Part shown: in pieces, positions 9,450 to 17,316 of the stretch | Layout: the number at the start of each line of letters is the position of its first letter | How positions within the stretch are numbered: the stretch's first letter is position 1 | NCBI GenBank assembly: GCA_000018565.1 | Contig: CP000875.1 | Span: forward strand, 4,851,199 to 4,915,198 | DNA: 64,000 bases | Direction: 5' to 3' | Source: Herpetosiphon aurantiacus DSM 785 | GTDB lineage: Bacteria; Chloroflexota; Chloroflexia; Chloroflexales; Herpetosiphonaceae | Translations under genes and position numbers: made by a program | The notes under the pieces: model-generated | What the model was told of the DNA's origin: nothing | The model's input: only the letters and a program-made list of their open reading frames with translations | The model's database searches: none

Positions 9450-11672
9450 TTATCGATTCCGTCGTCGGCTCGTGGTTGCTGGTGCAGCGGCGGCAACTGG
9501 CTCAGCCTTGGCAGGCTCTGATTGGGGCGGCGTACCAGCTCGAATATGCAGCAGCAGACTATCGAATGGCTCTAAAATCAAGGTCAAATTCAACAAATCA
9601 TCACGTCGCCAAGTGTTGCGCCCAGCGTATTCGACTGCTTGGCCGCGCACTAAATCAAACAAATGATAGTCACCTTCGACCATGTGCATACGATCAACGG
9701 GCATGCTCAGGGTGGCAGTGCGCCGATGTGGCCCCATATTCAGCACCACCGCCAAGCGTTCTTCGTGCCAAACCCGTAGCACGCTCCAAACTGAGGGCAT
9801 ATCGCAGGGCATGACGTTAAACAGTTGTTTGCCATAACGCAAAATTGGGTAGTTGGCACGAATGCTGAATAATTGTTTGAGCCAGGCTTCCTGTCCCACT
9901 TCCTGTCCCGTCCAAAGCATTGGCACAAAGCCACAGCCAACCATGCCAGTCAGCAGCAACCGCGCCAAACGCGAACCTCGCACGGCATCGGCAATCGGGT
10001 TGACATCGCGGGTATCGTGGGTTTCAGTAAAGCAAACTCGAATTGCTCCCTTGGGCAAAGCCAAAAAGTGATCTTCGAGCCATTCGCCCAATTCGTAGGG
10101 CGAGAGCACGCCCAAGCCAGCGTGGAAAAACATCAAATGCGCCAGATAATCGTAGGCAAAATCGTGATTAATTGGAAACAACGGGCCATACAATTCACAC
10201 AATAATGCTGCTTGCGGGTTGATTTGGCGCAAGGCTTGGCGCATGCGCTCAACAATCGTCAATACGCCAAATGAGGTGCTAGCAGCCATCCGCTCCAAGC
10301 GCCGATCCCAATTTGGCTCCTTGCGATGTGGGGCATCAACTCGCCAGCCATCAATCTGATAGGTTTGGGCAAAACGAGTCGTCCAATCAACATAGAAATC
10401 TTGCACTTCAGGATTCGCCCAATCAAAGCTGTAGGTATCGTTCCAACCGTGCGATGAAACCAAGCGCCCCCGCTCATCGCGACAAAACCAGCCTGGCCGC
10501 TCTTGCACATAGCGGGCAGTGCGCGAGCAACCTTGCACCACCAGATCGCATAAAATTCGCATGCCCAAGGCGTGCGCTTGCTCAACCAAGACCTTAAATT
10601 CTTCGGCAGTGCCCAAGCTAGGCTCCAGCTGCTCAAAATCTTCGATCGCGTAGGGCGAACCAGAAGCCTGCCAGTTCATATCCCACGGCTGGTCCGAAAG
10701 ATTGTGATAGCGCCAAATTGGCATGAGATTAATCGTATCGAAGCCCAAATCGCGCAAACGGGTTAGCTCTTGGCTAAATTTGGCAAAGCCACCCCATAAA
10801 CCAACGTGCGTTTCATAAATATTGGCGGCGCAAACCCAATCGGGCACATCGGGCAAGGTCTGCACTCCCAGCACAGGCCAGGTGTTATGAAAGGCATGCA
10901 TCGCATCGTACCAATTGCCATGCACCAACATACAATATTGCGTGCCGCCGCTCAGCGTGGCATCGGGCGCGAGCCAGCCAGCAATTTCAAGCTCGTGGCC
11001 GACCGTTAATGCCAAATCGTTGCCATCAATATCGGGCCAAGCCGATTGGCTTTTACTCCAATACCAACACAGCAAATTATCGCTCTCGCTGGTGCTGTGC
11101 AAGGCTAATAACCCGGGTCCACGATCTGGTGCATTTTCAAATAAGCGTCCACGGCGAATGGCTGGGGCAATCGTTTGCGTCGGCAATGTACCACGCCGCA
11201 ATTTTGAAACTGCGGCAATATCCAGCCGTGGCCGAAAACTATTGCTAGGTGCTTCAAACCGAGCTTCGCTATAACTGCCAACCCGCGCATAGGGCCAACT
11301 CAACCGCACCCAATGTACCCGCGCCTCGTTGCCGCCACTGTTGGTCACAGCGACCGAACGCCGAATCAAGGTTCCAGTAATTTGCAAGCTATCGCTGATG
11401 CGCAAAAAGCCCAAGCCAATGTTGATCGTCAATTCAGTTACGCCGTCAACTTCACGGCCATGATGGCTTAAATAGCGGGGAAAATGAGTTTCGCTGACCC
11501 AACCATCGGCTAATTGCACATCGACCGACATGCCAATGCTACCGATATTCAAAATGTTGGCTTGGTTAGGGCGACGCAGCAAGGTGAGCATGCCTGTTGA
11601 GGTCGAAAACCCAAGCTCCATTTCGGCAGTGCTCACAACCAAATTTTGCTCATGCTGATATTCGTAATACAT
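9450..11672 (-). CDS. GH13 alpha-amylase-family protein
   Basis: About 740 residues from the ATG at 11672. The N-terminal ~300 residues are beta-rich and not recognised; a TIM-barrel of the GH13 type follows. Visible conserved regions: region I 'CDLVVQGCS' (~376, where most members have DxxxNH), region II 'DGWRVDAPH' (~443, nucleophile Asp), region III 'LLCELYGP' (~491, acid/base Glu), region IV 'TETHDTRD' (~550, His-Asp). The triad Asp/Glu/Asp is therefore present. No signal peptide is seen, and the C-terminus is Pro/Ala/Arg-rich. Likely acts on alpha-glucans or oligosaccharides in the cytoplasm; the specific activity is unclear because of the unusual region I. Confidence 0.8.
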   Translation of the reverse strand: MYYEYQHEQNLVVSTAEMELGFSTSTGMLTLLRRPNQANILNIGSIGMSVDVQLADGWVSETHFPRYLSHHGREVDGVTELTINIGLGFLRISDSLQITGTLIRRSVAVTNSGGNEARVHWVRLSWPYARVGSYSEARFEAPSNSFRPRLDIAAVSKLRRGTLPTQTIAPAIRRGRLFENAPDRGPGLLALHSTSESDNLLCWYWSKSQSAWPDIDGNDLALTVGHELEIAGWLAPDATLSGGTQYCMLVHGNWYDAMHAFHNTWPVLGVQTLPDVPDWVCAANIYETHVGLWGGFAKFSQELTRLRDLGFDTINLMPIWRYHNLSDQPWDMNWQASGSPYAIEDFEQLEPSLGTAEEFKVLVEQAHALGMRILCDLVVQGCSRTARYVQERPGWFCRDERGRLVSSHGWNDTYSFDWANPEVQDFYVDWTTRFAQTYQIDGWRVDAPHRKEPNWDRRLERMAASTSFGVLTIVERMRQALRQINPQAALLCELYGPLFPINHDFAYDYLAHLMFFHAGLGVLSPYELGEWLEDHFLALPKGAIRVCFTETHDTRDVNPIADAVRGSRLARLLLTGMVGCGFVPMLWTGQEVGQEAWLKQLFSIRANYPILRYGKQLFNVMPCDMPSVWSVLRVWHEERLAVVLNMGPHRRTATLSMPVDRMHMVEGDYHLFDLVRGQAVEYAGRNTWRRDDLLNLTLILEPFDSLLLHIRAGTPPQSEPAKAEPVAAAAPATTSRRRNR

Positions 11673-11943
11673 ACAACATCTCGCACTGATAGGGCAATTG
11701 CGACCCATAGTTTGGCATAGCAAACCAAATTGACTTGCCAGCCGTAATCAATCATTAAAATTGCCCAAATATCCATCAGCATACCACAGCTTCGCCCAAG
11801 TTGAGAGTTTTCATCAAGCTTTTACGGCTGGCTTGACAGGTTTTGGCAGCTTTGGCGTGCTAGAGTGCTAGCAGAAATTGAGTTGGCAATGCGGCCAGCG
11901 GTTGCAACGAAGCACCACCAACCATTGTTGAAAGGACAAACTC

Positions 11944-12990
11944 ATGCGTCAACCTGAACGTCCAGTTGGGATCGTTGGGTATGGAGCATATGTTCCGCGC
12001 TATCGAATTGCAGCCCAAGAGATCGCTCGAGTATGGGCCGCTGGCGAAGGAGCATTGCCAATTACATCAAAAAGTGTGCCTGGCCCCGATGAAGATACAA
12101 TTACCATGGCGATTGAGGCAGGCCGGAATGCACTCAATCGGGCGCAACTCGACCCACAACAATTAGCCGCTGTGTGGGTTGGCAGCGAAAGCCACCCTTA
12201 TAGTGTCAAGCCTAGCGGCACATTAGTCGCCGAAGCCCTTGGCACATCGCGCTGGATCAGCGCCGCCGATTGGGAATTTGCCTGCAAAGCTGGCACCGAG
12301 GCCTTGAGCGCAGGCATGGGCTTGGTTGGCAGTGGAATGGCTGATTATGTGCTAGCGATTGGCGCTGATACGGCCCAAGGTCGCCCAGGCGATGCTTTGG
12401 AATATACCGCTGCTGCCGCTGCGGGAGCGTTGATCGTCGGGCCTGCTCAGCAAGCGCTAGCCACTATTGAAGCAACCCTTTCGTATGTTTCTGATACCCC
12501 TGATTTCTTTCGCCGCGCTGATCGACCTTACCCGATGCATGGCAATCGCTTTACCGGCGAGCCAGCCTATTTTCACCACGTTAGCACTGCTGCCAAGCAA
12601 TTGTTGGCCGAATTAGGTCGCACTGCTGCCGATTATCAATATGCTGTGTTTCACCAACCGAATGTTAAATTTCCGCAAACTGTTGCGAAACAGGTGGGTT
12701 TTGCTCCCGAACAATGCCAAGCTGGTTTGTTGGCGGGCGAAATTGGCAACAGCTATTCGGCAGCCTCAATGATTGGCTTATGTGCTGTGCTTGATGTGGC
12801 TCAAGCTGGCGACCGGATTTTGCTGGCTTCCTATGGCAGTGGAGCTGGCAGCGATGCCTATTCGTTAGTGGTAACTGAGGCTTTGGCGGCAGCTCGCAAT
12901 TTAGCGCCACGCACCAGCGCCTATCTCAAACGTCGGCAATTAATCGATTATGCCACCTATGCCAAGTGGCGCGGCAAAATTGTTGAGTAA
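11944..12990 (+). CDS. Hydroxymethylglutaryl-CoA synthase, archaeal type
   Basis: 348 residues, the length of archaeal-type HMG-CoA synthases. It condenses acetyl-CoA with acetoacetyl-CoA to HMG-CoA, the entry to the mevalonate pathway. The catalytic residues are all visible: Glu82 in [13 protein letters not shown], Cys114 in FACKAGTEA and His237 in AVFHQPN. First gene of a three-gene operon, 12 nt before the thiolase-like gene; the order (synthase, thiolase, DUF35) matches the archaeal set whose products form one complex. A GAAAGGA element precedes the ATG. Presence in Chloroflexota fits their known use of an archaeal-like mevalonate route for isoprenoids and carotenoids. Confidence 0.93.
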   Translation: MRQPERPVGIVGYGAYVPRYRIAAQEIARVWAAGEGALPITSKSVPGPDEDTITMAIEAGRNALNRAQLDPQQLAAVWVGSESHPYSVKPSGTLVAEALGTSRWISAADWEFACKAGTEALSAGMGLVGSGMADYVLAIGADTAQGRPGDALEYTAAAAAGALIVGPAQQALATIEATLSYVSDTPDFFRRADRPYPMHGNRFTGEPAYFHHVSTAAKQLLAELGRTAADYQYAVFHQPNVKFPQTVAKQVGFAPEQCQAGLLAGEIGNSYSAASMIGLCAVLDVAQAGDRILLASYGSGAGSDAYSLVVTEALAAARNLAPRTSAYLKRRQLIDYATYAKWRGKIVE

Positions 12991-13002
12991 AGGGGTAGGA
13001 GC

Positions 13003-14157
13003 ATGAACCAGGTTTTTATTGCAGGCACAGCTTGCACCGCCGTTCGCGAACATTATGATCGTTCGTTGCTCGATTTGGCCTTAGAGGCGCTGCATGGCGC
13101 GGTTGGTTCACTCGATCCAAGCTTAATTCAAGCGTTGTATGTTGGCAATGCGCTAGGCGATACGCTGAGTGAGCAAAGCCAATTGGGCGCGTATATCGCT
13201 GGCGCGGCTGGCTTGAACTGCGAAGCGGTACGGGTTGAAGCGGCTGGTGCTAGCGGCGCATTGGCTTTGCGTCAAGGCTATTTGGCAATTGCCAGCGGCC
13301 AGGCTGATGTGGTGGTCGTGCTAGGCGTTGAAAAGGCCACTGACAAACTCGATGCTGCTTTGCAGGCTGCCTTGGCCTTGGGCTTGGATGGCGAACTTGA
13401 ACGGGCACTTGGGCTGACATTAACTGGGGCTTGGGCACTGTTGATGCAACGTTATTTGCATGAATATCAATTGCCAGCCACCGCCTTCGCGCCATTTGCG
13501 GTTAATGCACATGCCAATGGGGCTGGCAATCGCCATGCGCTGTATCGCTTTGCAATCAACGCTCAAAAATGGGCCAATGCCGGCCAAATTGCCGAGCCAT
13601 TGAATATGCTCGATTGCTCGACGGTGGCCGATGGTGCAGCAGCAGTGGTGTTGGTCAGCCAACGCTATGCCCGCGAAATAGCGCAGCCAATCGCAATTGT
13701 GGGCAGCGCAACCAGCAGCACCAATGTTGCCTTGGCGCAACGCCCCGATCTGTTGTGGCTTGAAGCGGCAGCAGCTAGCGGTAACAACGCGTTGCAACAA
13801 GCTAAACTCAAGCGCGATGCAATTAACATCATCGAATTAAGCGACCCGCACGGGATTGCCGCAGCCTTGAGTTTAGAGGCACTTGGGTATGCCGAACGTG
13901 GTCATGCCACACAACTGGCCGCCGAAGGTGTGATTGCCAAGGATGGCGCGTTGCCTTTGGCGACTGCTGGGGGCTACAAAGCTCGTGGCGATGTTGGCGG
14001 CGCAACCGGAGTCTATCAAGTGGTTGAGTTAGTGGCTCAACTGCGCGGCCAAGCCGGAGCCAACCAAATTGCCAATGCCAAAACAGCCCTAGCCCAGTGC
14101 TTGGGTGGCGTTGGCGCAACTGCCGTGACTCATATTTTGCAAGTAGCGGAGGTCTAG
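13003..14157 (+). CDS. Thiolase-family protein lacking catalytic Cys and His (probably inactive)
   Basis: 384 residues, full length for SCP2/archaeal-type acetyl-CoA acetyltransferases, and collinear with them throughout. The nucleophile Cys of the usual 'EAACASG' is replaced by Gly82 (EAAGASG, codon GGT at 13246), the 'GHPVGATG' His is Asp330 (ARGDVGGATG), and the usual 'HDxF' motif reads 'SDPHG'. Such a protein should not perform thiolytic chemistry. The reading frame is intact and lies between intact HMG-CoA synthase and DUF35 genes, so it is retained, probably as a structural or CoA-binding partner of the synthase. SD 'GTAGGAG' precedes the ATG. The gene abuts the next with no gap (stop TAG 14155-14157, next ATG 14158). 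Confidence 0.9.
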   Translation: MNQVFIAGTACTAVREHYDRSLLDLALEALHGAVGSLDPSLIQALYVGNALGDTLSEQSQLGAYIAGAAGLNCEAVRVEAAGASGALALRQGYLAIASGQADVVVVLGVEKATDKLDAALQAALALGLDGELERALGLTLTGAWALLMQRYLHEYQLPATAFAPFAVNAHANGAGNRHALYRFAINAQKWANAGQIAEPLNMLDCSTVADGAAAVVLVSQRYAREIAQPIAIVGSATSSTNVALAQRPDLLWLEAAAASGNNALQQAKLKRDAINIIELSDPHGIAAALSLEALGYAERGHATQLAAEGVIAKDGALPLATAGGYKARGDVGGATGVYQVVELVAQLRGQAGANQIANAKTALAQCLGGVGATAVTHILQVAEV

Positions 14158-14553
14158 ATGAATTTACCAAAACAATGGCGACTCAAAGGCCAACGCTACC
14201 GCCTCGAAGGCCAGCGCCACAGCGATGGTCGGGTACGTTTTCCGGCTCAGCCAGCCAAATTAGGCGAGGCCAGCGACGCTTGGCAGCCTTATCAATTAGC
14301 CAACACTGGCGAACTCTACTCATGGACAGCCCAACGTAGCAATCGTAACGAATTTGACCACGAGCCAATTGTGCTGGTGGGCATGATCAAGCTGGCTGAT
14401 GGTTGTATGATTACTGCTCAATTGACTGATTGCGAGCCAAGCGAGTTACAAATTGGCATGGCTATGGAAGCAGTGACCCGCAGTTGGGGCAAAGTTGGCG
14501 ACGATGATTTGTTGGTCTATGGCTATAAATTCCGACCAAAACTAGCCGATTGA
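14158..14553 (+). CDS. DUF35 OB-fold protein without zinc-ribbon cysteines
   Basis: 131 residues. Placement after thiolase and the 'YSWTAQR ... PIVLVGMIKLADG' OB-fold pattern identify the DUF35 family, whose archaeal member bridges thiolase and HMG-CoA synthase. Normal members start with a rubredoxin-like zinc ribbon (two CxxC pairs). Here the corresponding segment 'EGQRHSDGRVRFP' has no cysteine, and the only cysteines (in DGCM and TDCEP) are in the OB domain, so zinc binding is lost. The stop codon TGA (14551-14553) lies in the first three bases of an inverted repeat. Confidence 0.8.
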   Translation: MNLPKQWRLKGQRYRLEGQRHSDGRVRFPAQPAKLGEASDAWQPYQLANTGELYSWTAQRSNRNEFDHEPIVLVGMIKLADGCMITAQLTDCEPSELQIGMAMEAVTRSWGKVGDDDLLVYGYKFRPKLAD

Positions 14554-14668
14554 TCCATGAAGGACACGAAGGGCACGAATGTTGAGTTAAGTAGAATCTT
14601 GAAAATTTATAAAAATGACAAAGAACCACTTAACCGAGCTTAGTGCTCTTCGTGTCCTTCATGGATCA
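14551..14668. repeat. 118-bp element with 26-bp terminal inverted repeats
   Basis: TGATCCATGAAGGACACGAAG at the left end (14551) is repeated inverted at the right end (to 14668), 25 of 26 bases matching over the full arms. The A/T-rich centre has no gene. Its outermost TGA trinucleotides are the stop codons of both convergent flanking genes. It may also act as a bidirectional terminator hairpin. Confidence 0.85.
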
Positions 14669-15298
14669 ACCCAACAAACGGGTTGGCACACCAACTGCCT
14701 TTGCTTGGCTGGGCAAATCGCGAATAACCACCGCGCCCGCCCCAACCACCGTCCATGCCCCGATGCTACGGCCTTGAATAACCTGTGCGCCCATTCCGAG
14801 CGAAACGCCTTCGCCAATCTGGCAGGTGCCAGCAACTCGCGAGCCAGGGTTGAGATTGCAAAATGCTGCCACAACGCTATCGTGGCTAACGCTCGCCCCA
14901 ACATTCACGATACTATATTCGCCAATGACGGCAAGCGGCCCAACCACAGCATTGGGGAAAATCATTGCGCCTGCGCCAATCGTGGCATGCGGCGAAACCA
15001 GCGCATGAGGCGAGATTGCGCTGGTCGCTTGTAACTCTGCGCCAAATTGGTGGGCGATGCGCTGGCGAGTGGCATTATCACCAATCGCAACCACGACATG
15101 CACTTGAGCCAAACGGGTGGTCAGCCAATCGATTGGCCCCAACACCCGAATACCGAAAATGCTTGTACCATGCTGCGCAACGTCGTCGGTAAGCATGCCA
15201 CGTAATGGGCCGCCTTTACCAGCCGCATGTTGGGCTTGCACAATTTCAGCTACCTCACGCGCATGGCCGCCAGTGCCAACAATAATTACTGGTCGCAT
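14666..15298 (-). CDS. Sugar O-acyltransferase, NeuD/PglD family
   Basis: 210 residues. The N-terminal Rossmann-like half begins 'VIIVGTGGHAREVAEIV', typical of NeuD/PglD enzymes that acetylate an amino-sugar nucleotide or sialic acid. The C-terminal half shows hexapeptide-repeat steps of a left-handed beta-helix ('ATIGAGAMIFPNAVVG', 'IGEYSIVNVGASVSHDSVV', 'IGEGVSLGMGAQV'). The catalytic His is probably the one in 'VSHDS'. It overlaps the upstream sugar-transferase gene by one base (TAATG), so translation is coupled. Likely modifies the sugar used by that transferase in surface glycan synthesis. Confidence 0.88.
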   Translation of the reverse strand: MRPVIIVGTGGHAREVAEIVQAQHAAGKGGPLRGMLTDDVAQHGTSIFGIRVLGPIDWLTTRLAQVHVVVAIGDNATRQRIAHQFGAELQATSAISPHALVSPHATIGAGAMIFPNAVVGPLAVIGEYSIVNVGASVSHDSVVAAFCNLNPGSRVAGTCQIGEGVSLGMGAQVIQGRSIGAWTVVGAGAVVIRDLPSQAKAVGVPTRLLG

Positions 15299-15915
15299 TA
15301 TTTACTCCGCAAATCTTTGGCCACGCCATCGCGCCCATAAATCCCAACTGGGCGTAAAATTGCCCCAATTGTCCGCCAAAGAATCAGCCTATCGAGCCGC
15401 CAACTCCAATGCTCAATATACCAACAATCAAGCTGAATCCGAGCAGCCCAATCGATATCGTTGCGGCCATTAACTTGGGCCCAGCCAGTAATCCCTGGGC
15501 GCACCGCCAACCGTTGACGCTGGTCGGGAGTATAACGCGCTACTTGTTCGGGCAAGCTGGGTCGCGGGCCGATTAAGCTCATCTCACCCCGCACAACATT
15601 CAATAATTGCGGCAATTCATCGAAACTCCAACGGCGCAACCATTGACCAACTCGCGTAATGCGTTGATCGTTGTGGGCGACCTCAATGCCCAAGCCTTGG
15701 CCTTCAGCATTCAGCACCATCGTGCGAAATTTATAGAAGGGAAATTCATGGCCATCGCGGCCAACCCGCGGGCGAATGTAGAAAATTGGGCCACGCGAGG
15801 TTAATTTAATCGCTAAGCTAATCAGCAGCAGCAATGGACTAAGCAGCAGCAAGCCCAAACCAGCCACAATCAGATCAAACCAACGTTTACTTGGCGCAAG
15901 CGGCTTTGCTGGCAT
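15298..15915 (-). CDS. Sugar transferase, PglC/WcaJ-type phosphoglycosyltransferase
   Basis: 205 residues, the small monotopic form. A hydrophobic re-entrant helix occupies about 12-38. Conserved motifs follow: 'PIFYIRPRVGRDG', 'FYKFRTM', 'FDELPQLLNVVRGEMSLIGPRP' and 'RPGITGWAQVNGRN'. These enzymes move a sugar-1-phosphate from a nucleotide sugar to undecaprenyl phosphate, starting a lipid-linked glycan. It pairs with the NeuD-like acetyltransferase downstream, as PglC pairs with PglD, and lies opposite a MurJ-like flippase that could export a lipid-linked product. Confidence 0.9.
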   Translation of the reverse strand: MPAKPLAPSKRWFDLIVAGLGLLLLSPLLLLISLAIKLTSRGPIFYIRPRVGRDGHEFPFYKFRTMVLNAEGQGLGIEVAHNDQRITRVGQWLRRWSFDELPQLLNVVRGEMSLIGPRPSLPEQVARYTPDQRQRLAVRPGITGWAQVNGRNDIDWAARIQLDCWYIEHWSWRLDRLILWRTIGAILRPVGIYGRDGVAKDLRSK

Positions 15916-15925
15916 GATTTGTCCT

Positions 15926-16366
15926 CTAGCTCAGACGTAGGCGTTCGATGCGGGCGAGCGCTTGCTCTAGCTCACGCGAAACTTCGCTTTTGACGATGCT
16001 CATCGGCACAACTTTGGCGACTGGCCCCAAAATTGGTTTAAGATCGAAGCTGAGGCTGGCATGCACTTTGGTGTTATTGGCATGAGGTTGGAGTTGCCAG
16101 TGAGCCATAATTGGCAAGGGTTGTTCGGCATCAAAGCGAATCGATTGTTGCTCGATCAGGCTAAATGTGCCTTGGGCGGCCTGCGTCCCAAGCGGAATGC
16201 CAAAATCGAAATAGGCAGTTACTGGTTGGCGATCATTAGCTAGCTCACTGACTTCGACGCGGGCGATGCGTGGCAAAATTCGCGGCAAATTATGCGGATT
16301 GGCCAACAGTTGCCAGAGTTCGCTGATTGGGCGGCGGAGTTGACGTTCGCGGGTAACGGTGATCAT
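15926..16366 (-). CDS. SRPBCC-family (START/polyketide-cyclase-like) protein
   Basis: 146 residues. The start 'VTRERQLRRPISELWQLLANPHNLPRILPRI' is typical of SRPBCC helix-grip proteins, which bind hydrophobic ligands; the C-terminal helix 'SREL EQALARIERLR' closes the cavity. There are no catalytic motifs. It lies 9 nt after the preceding gene and 10 nt before the sugar transferase in a five-gene minus-strand operon. Ligand unknown. Confidence 0.75.
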   Translation of the reverse strand: MITVTRERQLRRPISELWQLLANPHNLPRILPRIARVEVSELANDRQPVTAYFDFGIPLGTQAAQGTFSLIEQQSIRFDAEQPLPIMAHWQLQPHANNTKVHASLSFDLKPILGPVAKVVPMSIVKSEVSRELEQALARIERLRLS

Positions 16367-16375
16367 CGGCGCTCC

Positions 16376-16783
16376 TTAGGATTTGTGGCGGCCTTGGATC
16401 GCCGCTAGTTCCAATGAAAAGGCTTGAATTGGGGCATTCGGTCGCCATTGCGGCCAATTGCGGCCATAGCGCTCAGCTAGCGCCACCAGCGCAATGTGCG
16501 GGTCGGCCAAAGGCTGAGCGCTGGCTTGGGCAACAACTGAGCGAAACGTCCAATCAGGGTTAATCTGATCGGCTTCGATGCACCAGCCTTGGGGTTGCTG
16601 TTGCAATAGCTGGGCCAAGCGGCCCGTGGCGCGAATCGCAATCAACAGGCATTGATCGCGCCGCACAAAGGCCAAGGGCACGGCATAGCTGGCAGATCGC
16701 GCTTGATCAAAACCCGCAATGCGGAGCACCGACAGTTCATCGAGCAAAGCCAAGGCTTCGGCTGGCGCTAAAATACGCATCAT
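16376..16783 (-). CDS. Small protein, possibly PNPOx-like flavin-binding
   Basis: 135 residues from the ATG at 16783, whose last two bases overlap the upstream stop (ATGA), so a longer start is unlikely. The layout (N-terminal helix 'PAEALALLDELSVLRIAGF', strands 'ASYAVPLAFVRRDQCLLIAI', then 'GRLAQLLQQQPQGWCIEAD') follows the split-barrel of pyridoxamine-5'-phosphate-oxidase-like proteins, as in the gene before it. The similarity is weak. It could be a flavin- or haem-binding accessory protein. Confidence 0.55.
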   Translation of the reverse strand: MMRILAPAEALALLDELSVLRIAGFDQARSASYAVPLAFVRRDQCLLIAIRATGRLAQLLQQQPQGWCIEADQINPDWTFRSVVAQASAQPLADPHIALVALAERYGRNWPQWRPNAPIQAFSLELAAIQGRHKS

Positions 16784-17277
16784 AGGCCATGCTCCCAGCG
16801 TCGCCCGCCGATCCGTTCGATTTGAATACAACCAGTGGTGGCTTGGCTGATTGTCGTGATTACCGCGCGAGGCCCAGCCTTCAAGGCCTTGGTGGCTTGA
16901 TCAAGAATTTGTTGCCAAAAGCCAGTGCCATATTTGAAGGCCAGCAAACGGGTGGCATGGGCATACTCCGCGCCCAGTGGCACATCGCGGTAGCGCCCCC
17001 AAACAAAGACACTGGTTGAAGATTCTGGATCAAAGGCATCGGCTTGTAAGCCCACGCCTTGGGGATAGCGCCGCAACAAATTCAGCTTGTGGCCAGGTTG
17101 AGTTGCAAAATAAATATGCGGTGCTTCGCAGACAAAAAAGAGCGGCGTAAGATTGCTCTGATTGTGGGCGTGATCGTGAGTTGCCAAGCGGCCAACTGCG
17201 GCTTTGGCTAAAAATGCCCAAATTTGCGCCGCATTTAATCGTTGCCCATCGCTTAATTGTTCGGTTTGCTGTTGCAT
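16780..17277 (-). CDS. Pyridoxamine 5'-phosphate oxidase-like flavin-binding protein
   Basis: 165 residues. The pattern 'IWAFLAKAAVGRLATHD ... TPLFFVCEAPHIYFATQPGHKLNLLRRYPQGVGLQAD ... SVFVWGRYRDV' is that of the split-barrel FMN-binding PNPOx-like family (small FMN/F420-dependent oxidoreductases). First gene of the five-gene minus-strand operon 17277-14666. Only 39 nt separate its ATG from the ATG of the divergent flippase gene, so the two promoters must overlap each other or the coding ends. Substrate unknown. Confidence 0.75.
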   Translation of the reverse strand: MQQQTEQLSDGQRLNAAQIWAFLAKAAVGRLATHDHAHNQSNLTPLFFVCEAPHIYFATQPGHKLNLLRRYPQGVGLQADAFDPESSTSVFVWGRYRDVPLGAEYAHATRLLAFKYGTGFWQQILDQATKALKAGPRAVITTISQATTGCIQIERIGGRRWEHGL

Positions 17278-17316
17278 AATGTCAATTATACGAGCAATTC
17301 GATTAAAAGAGTATCT

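Noticed and set aside
13003-14157. Sequencing error as cause of the missing thiolase Cys
   Set aside because: Three separate catalytic positions are changed by in-frame substitutions and the frame is intact, so a single base error cannot explain it.
14615-15034. Plus-strand reading frame opposite the NeuD-like gene
   Set aside because: No ribosome site, starts inside an inverted repeat, and the minus frame is a clear acetyltransferase.
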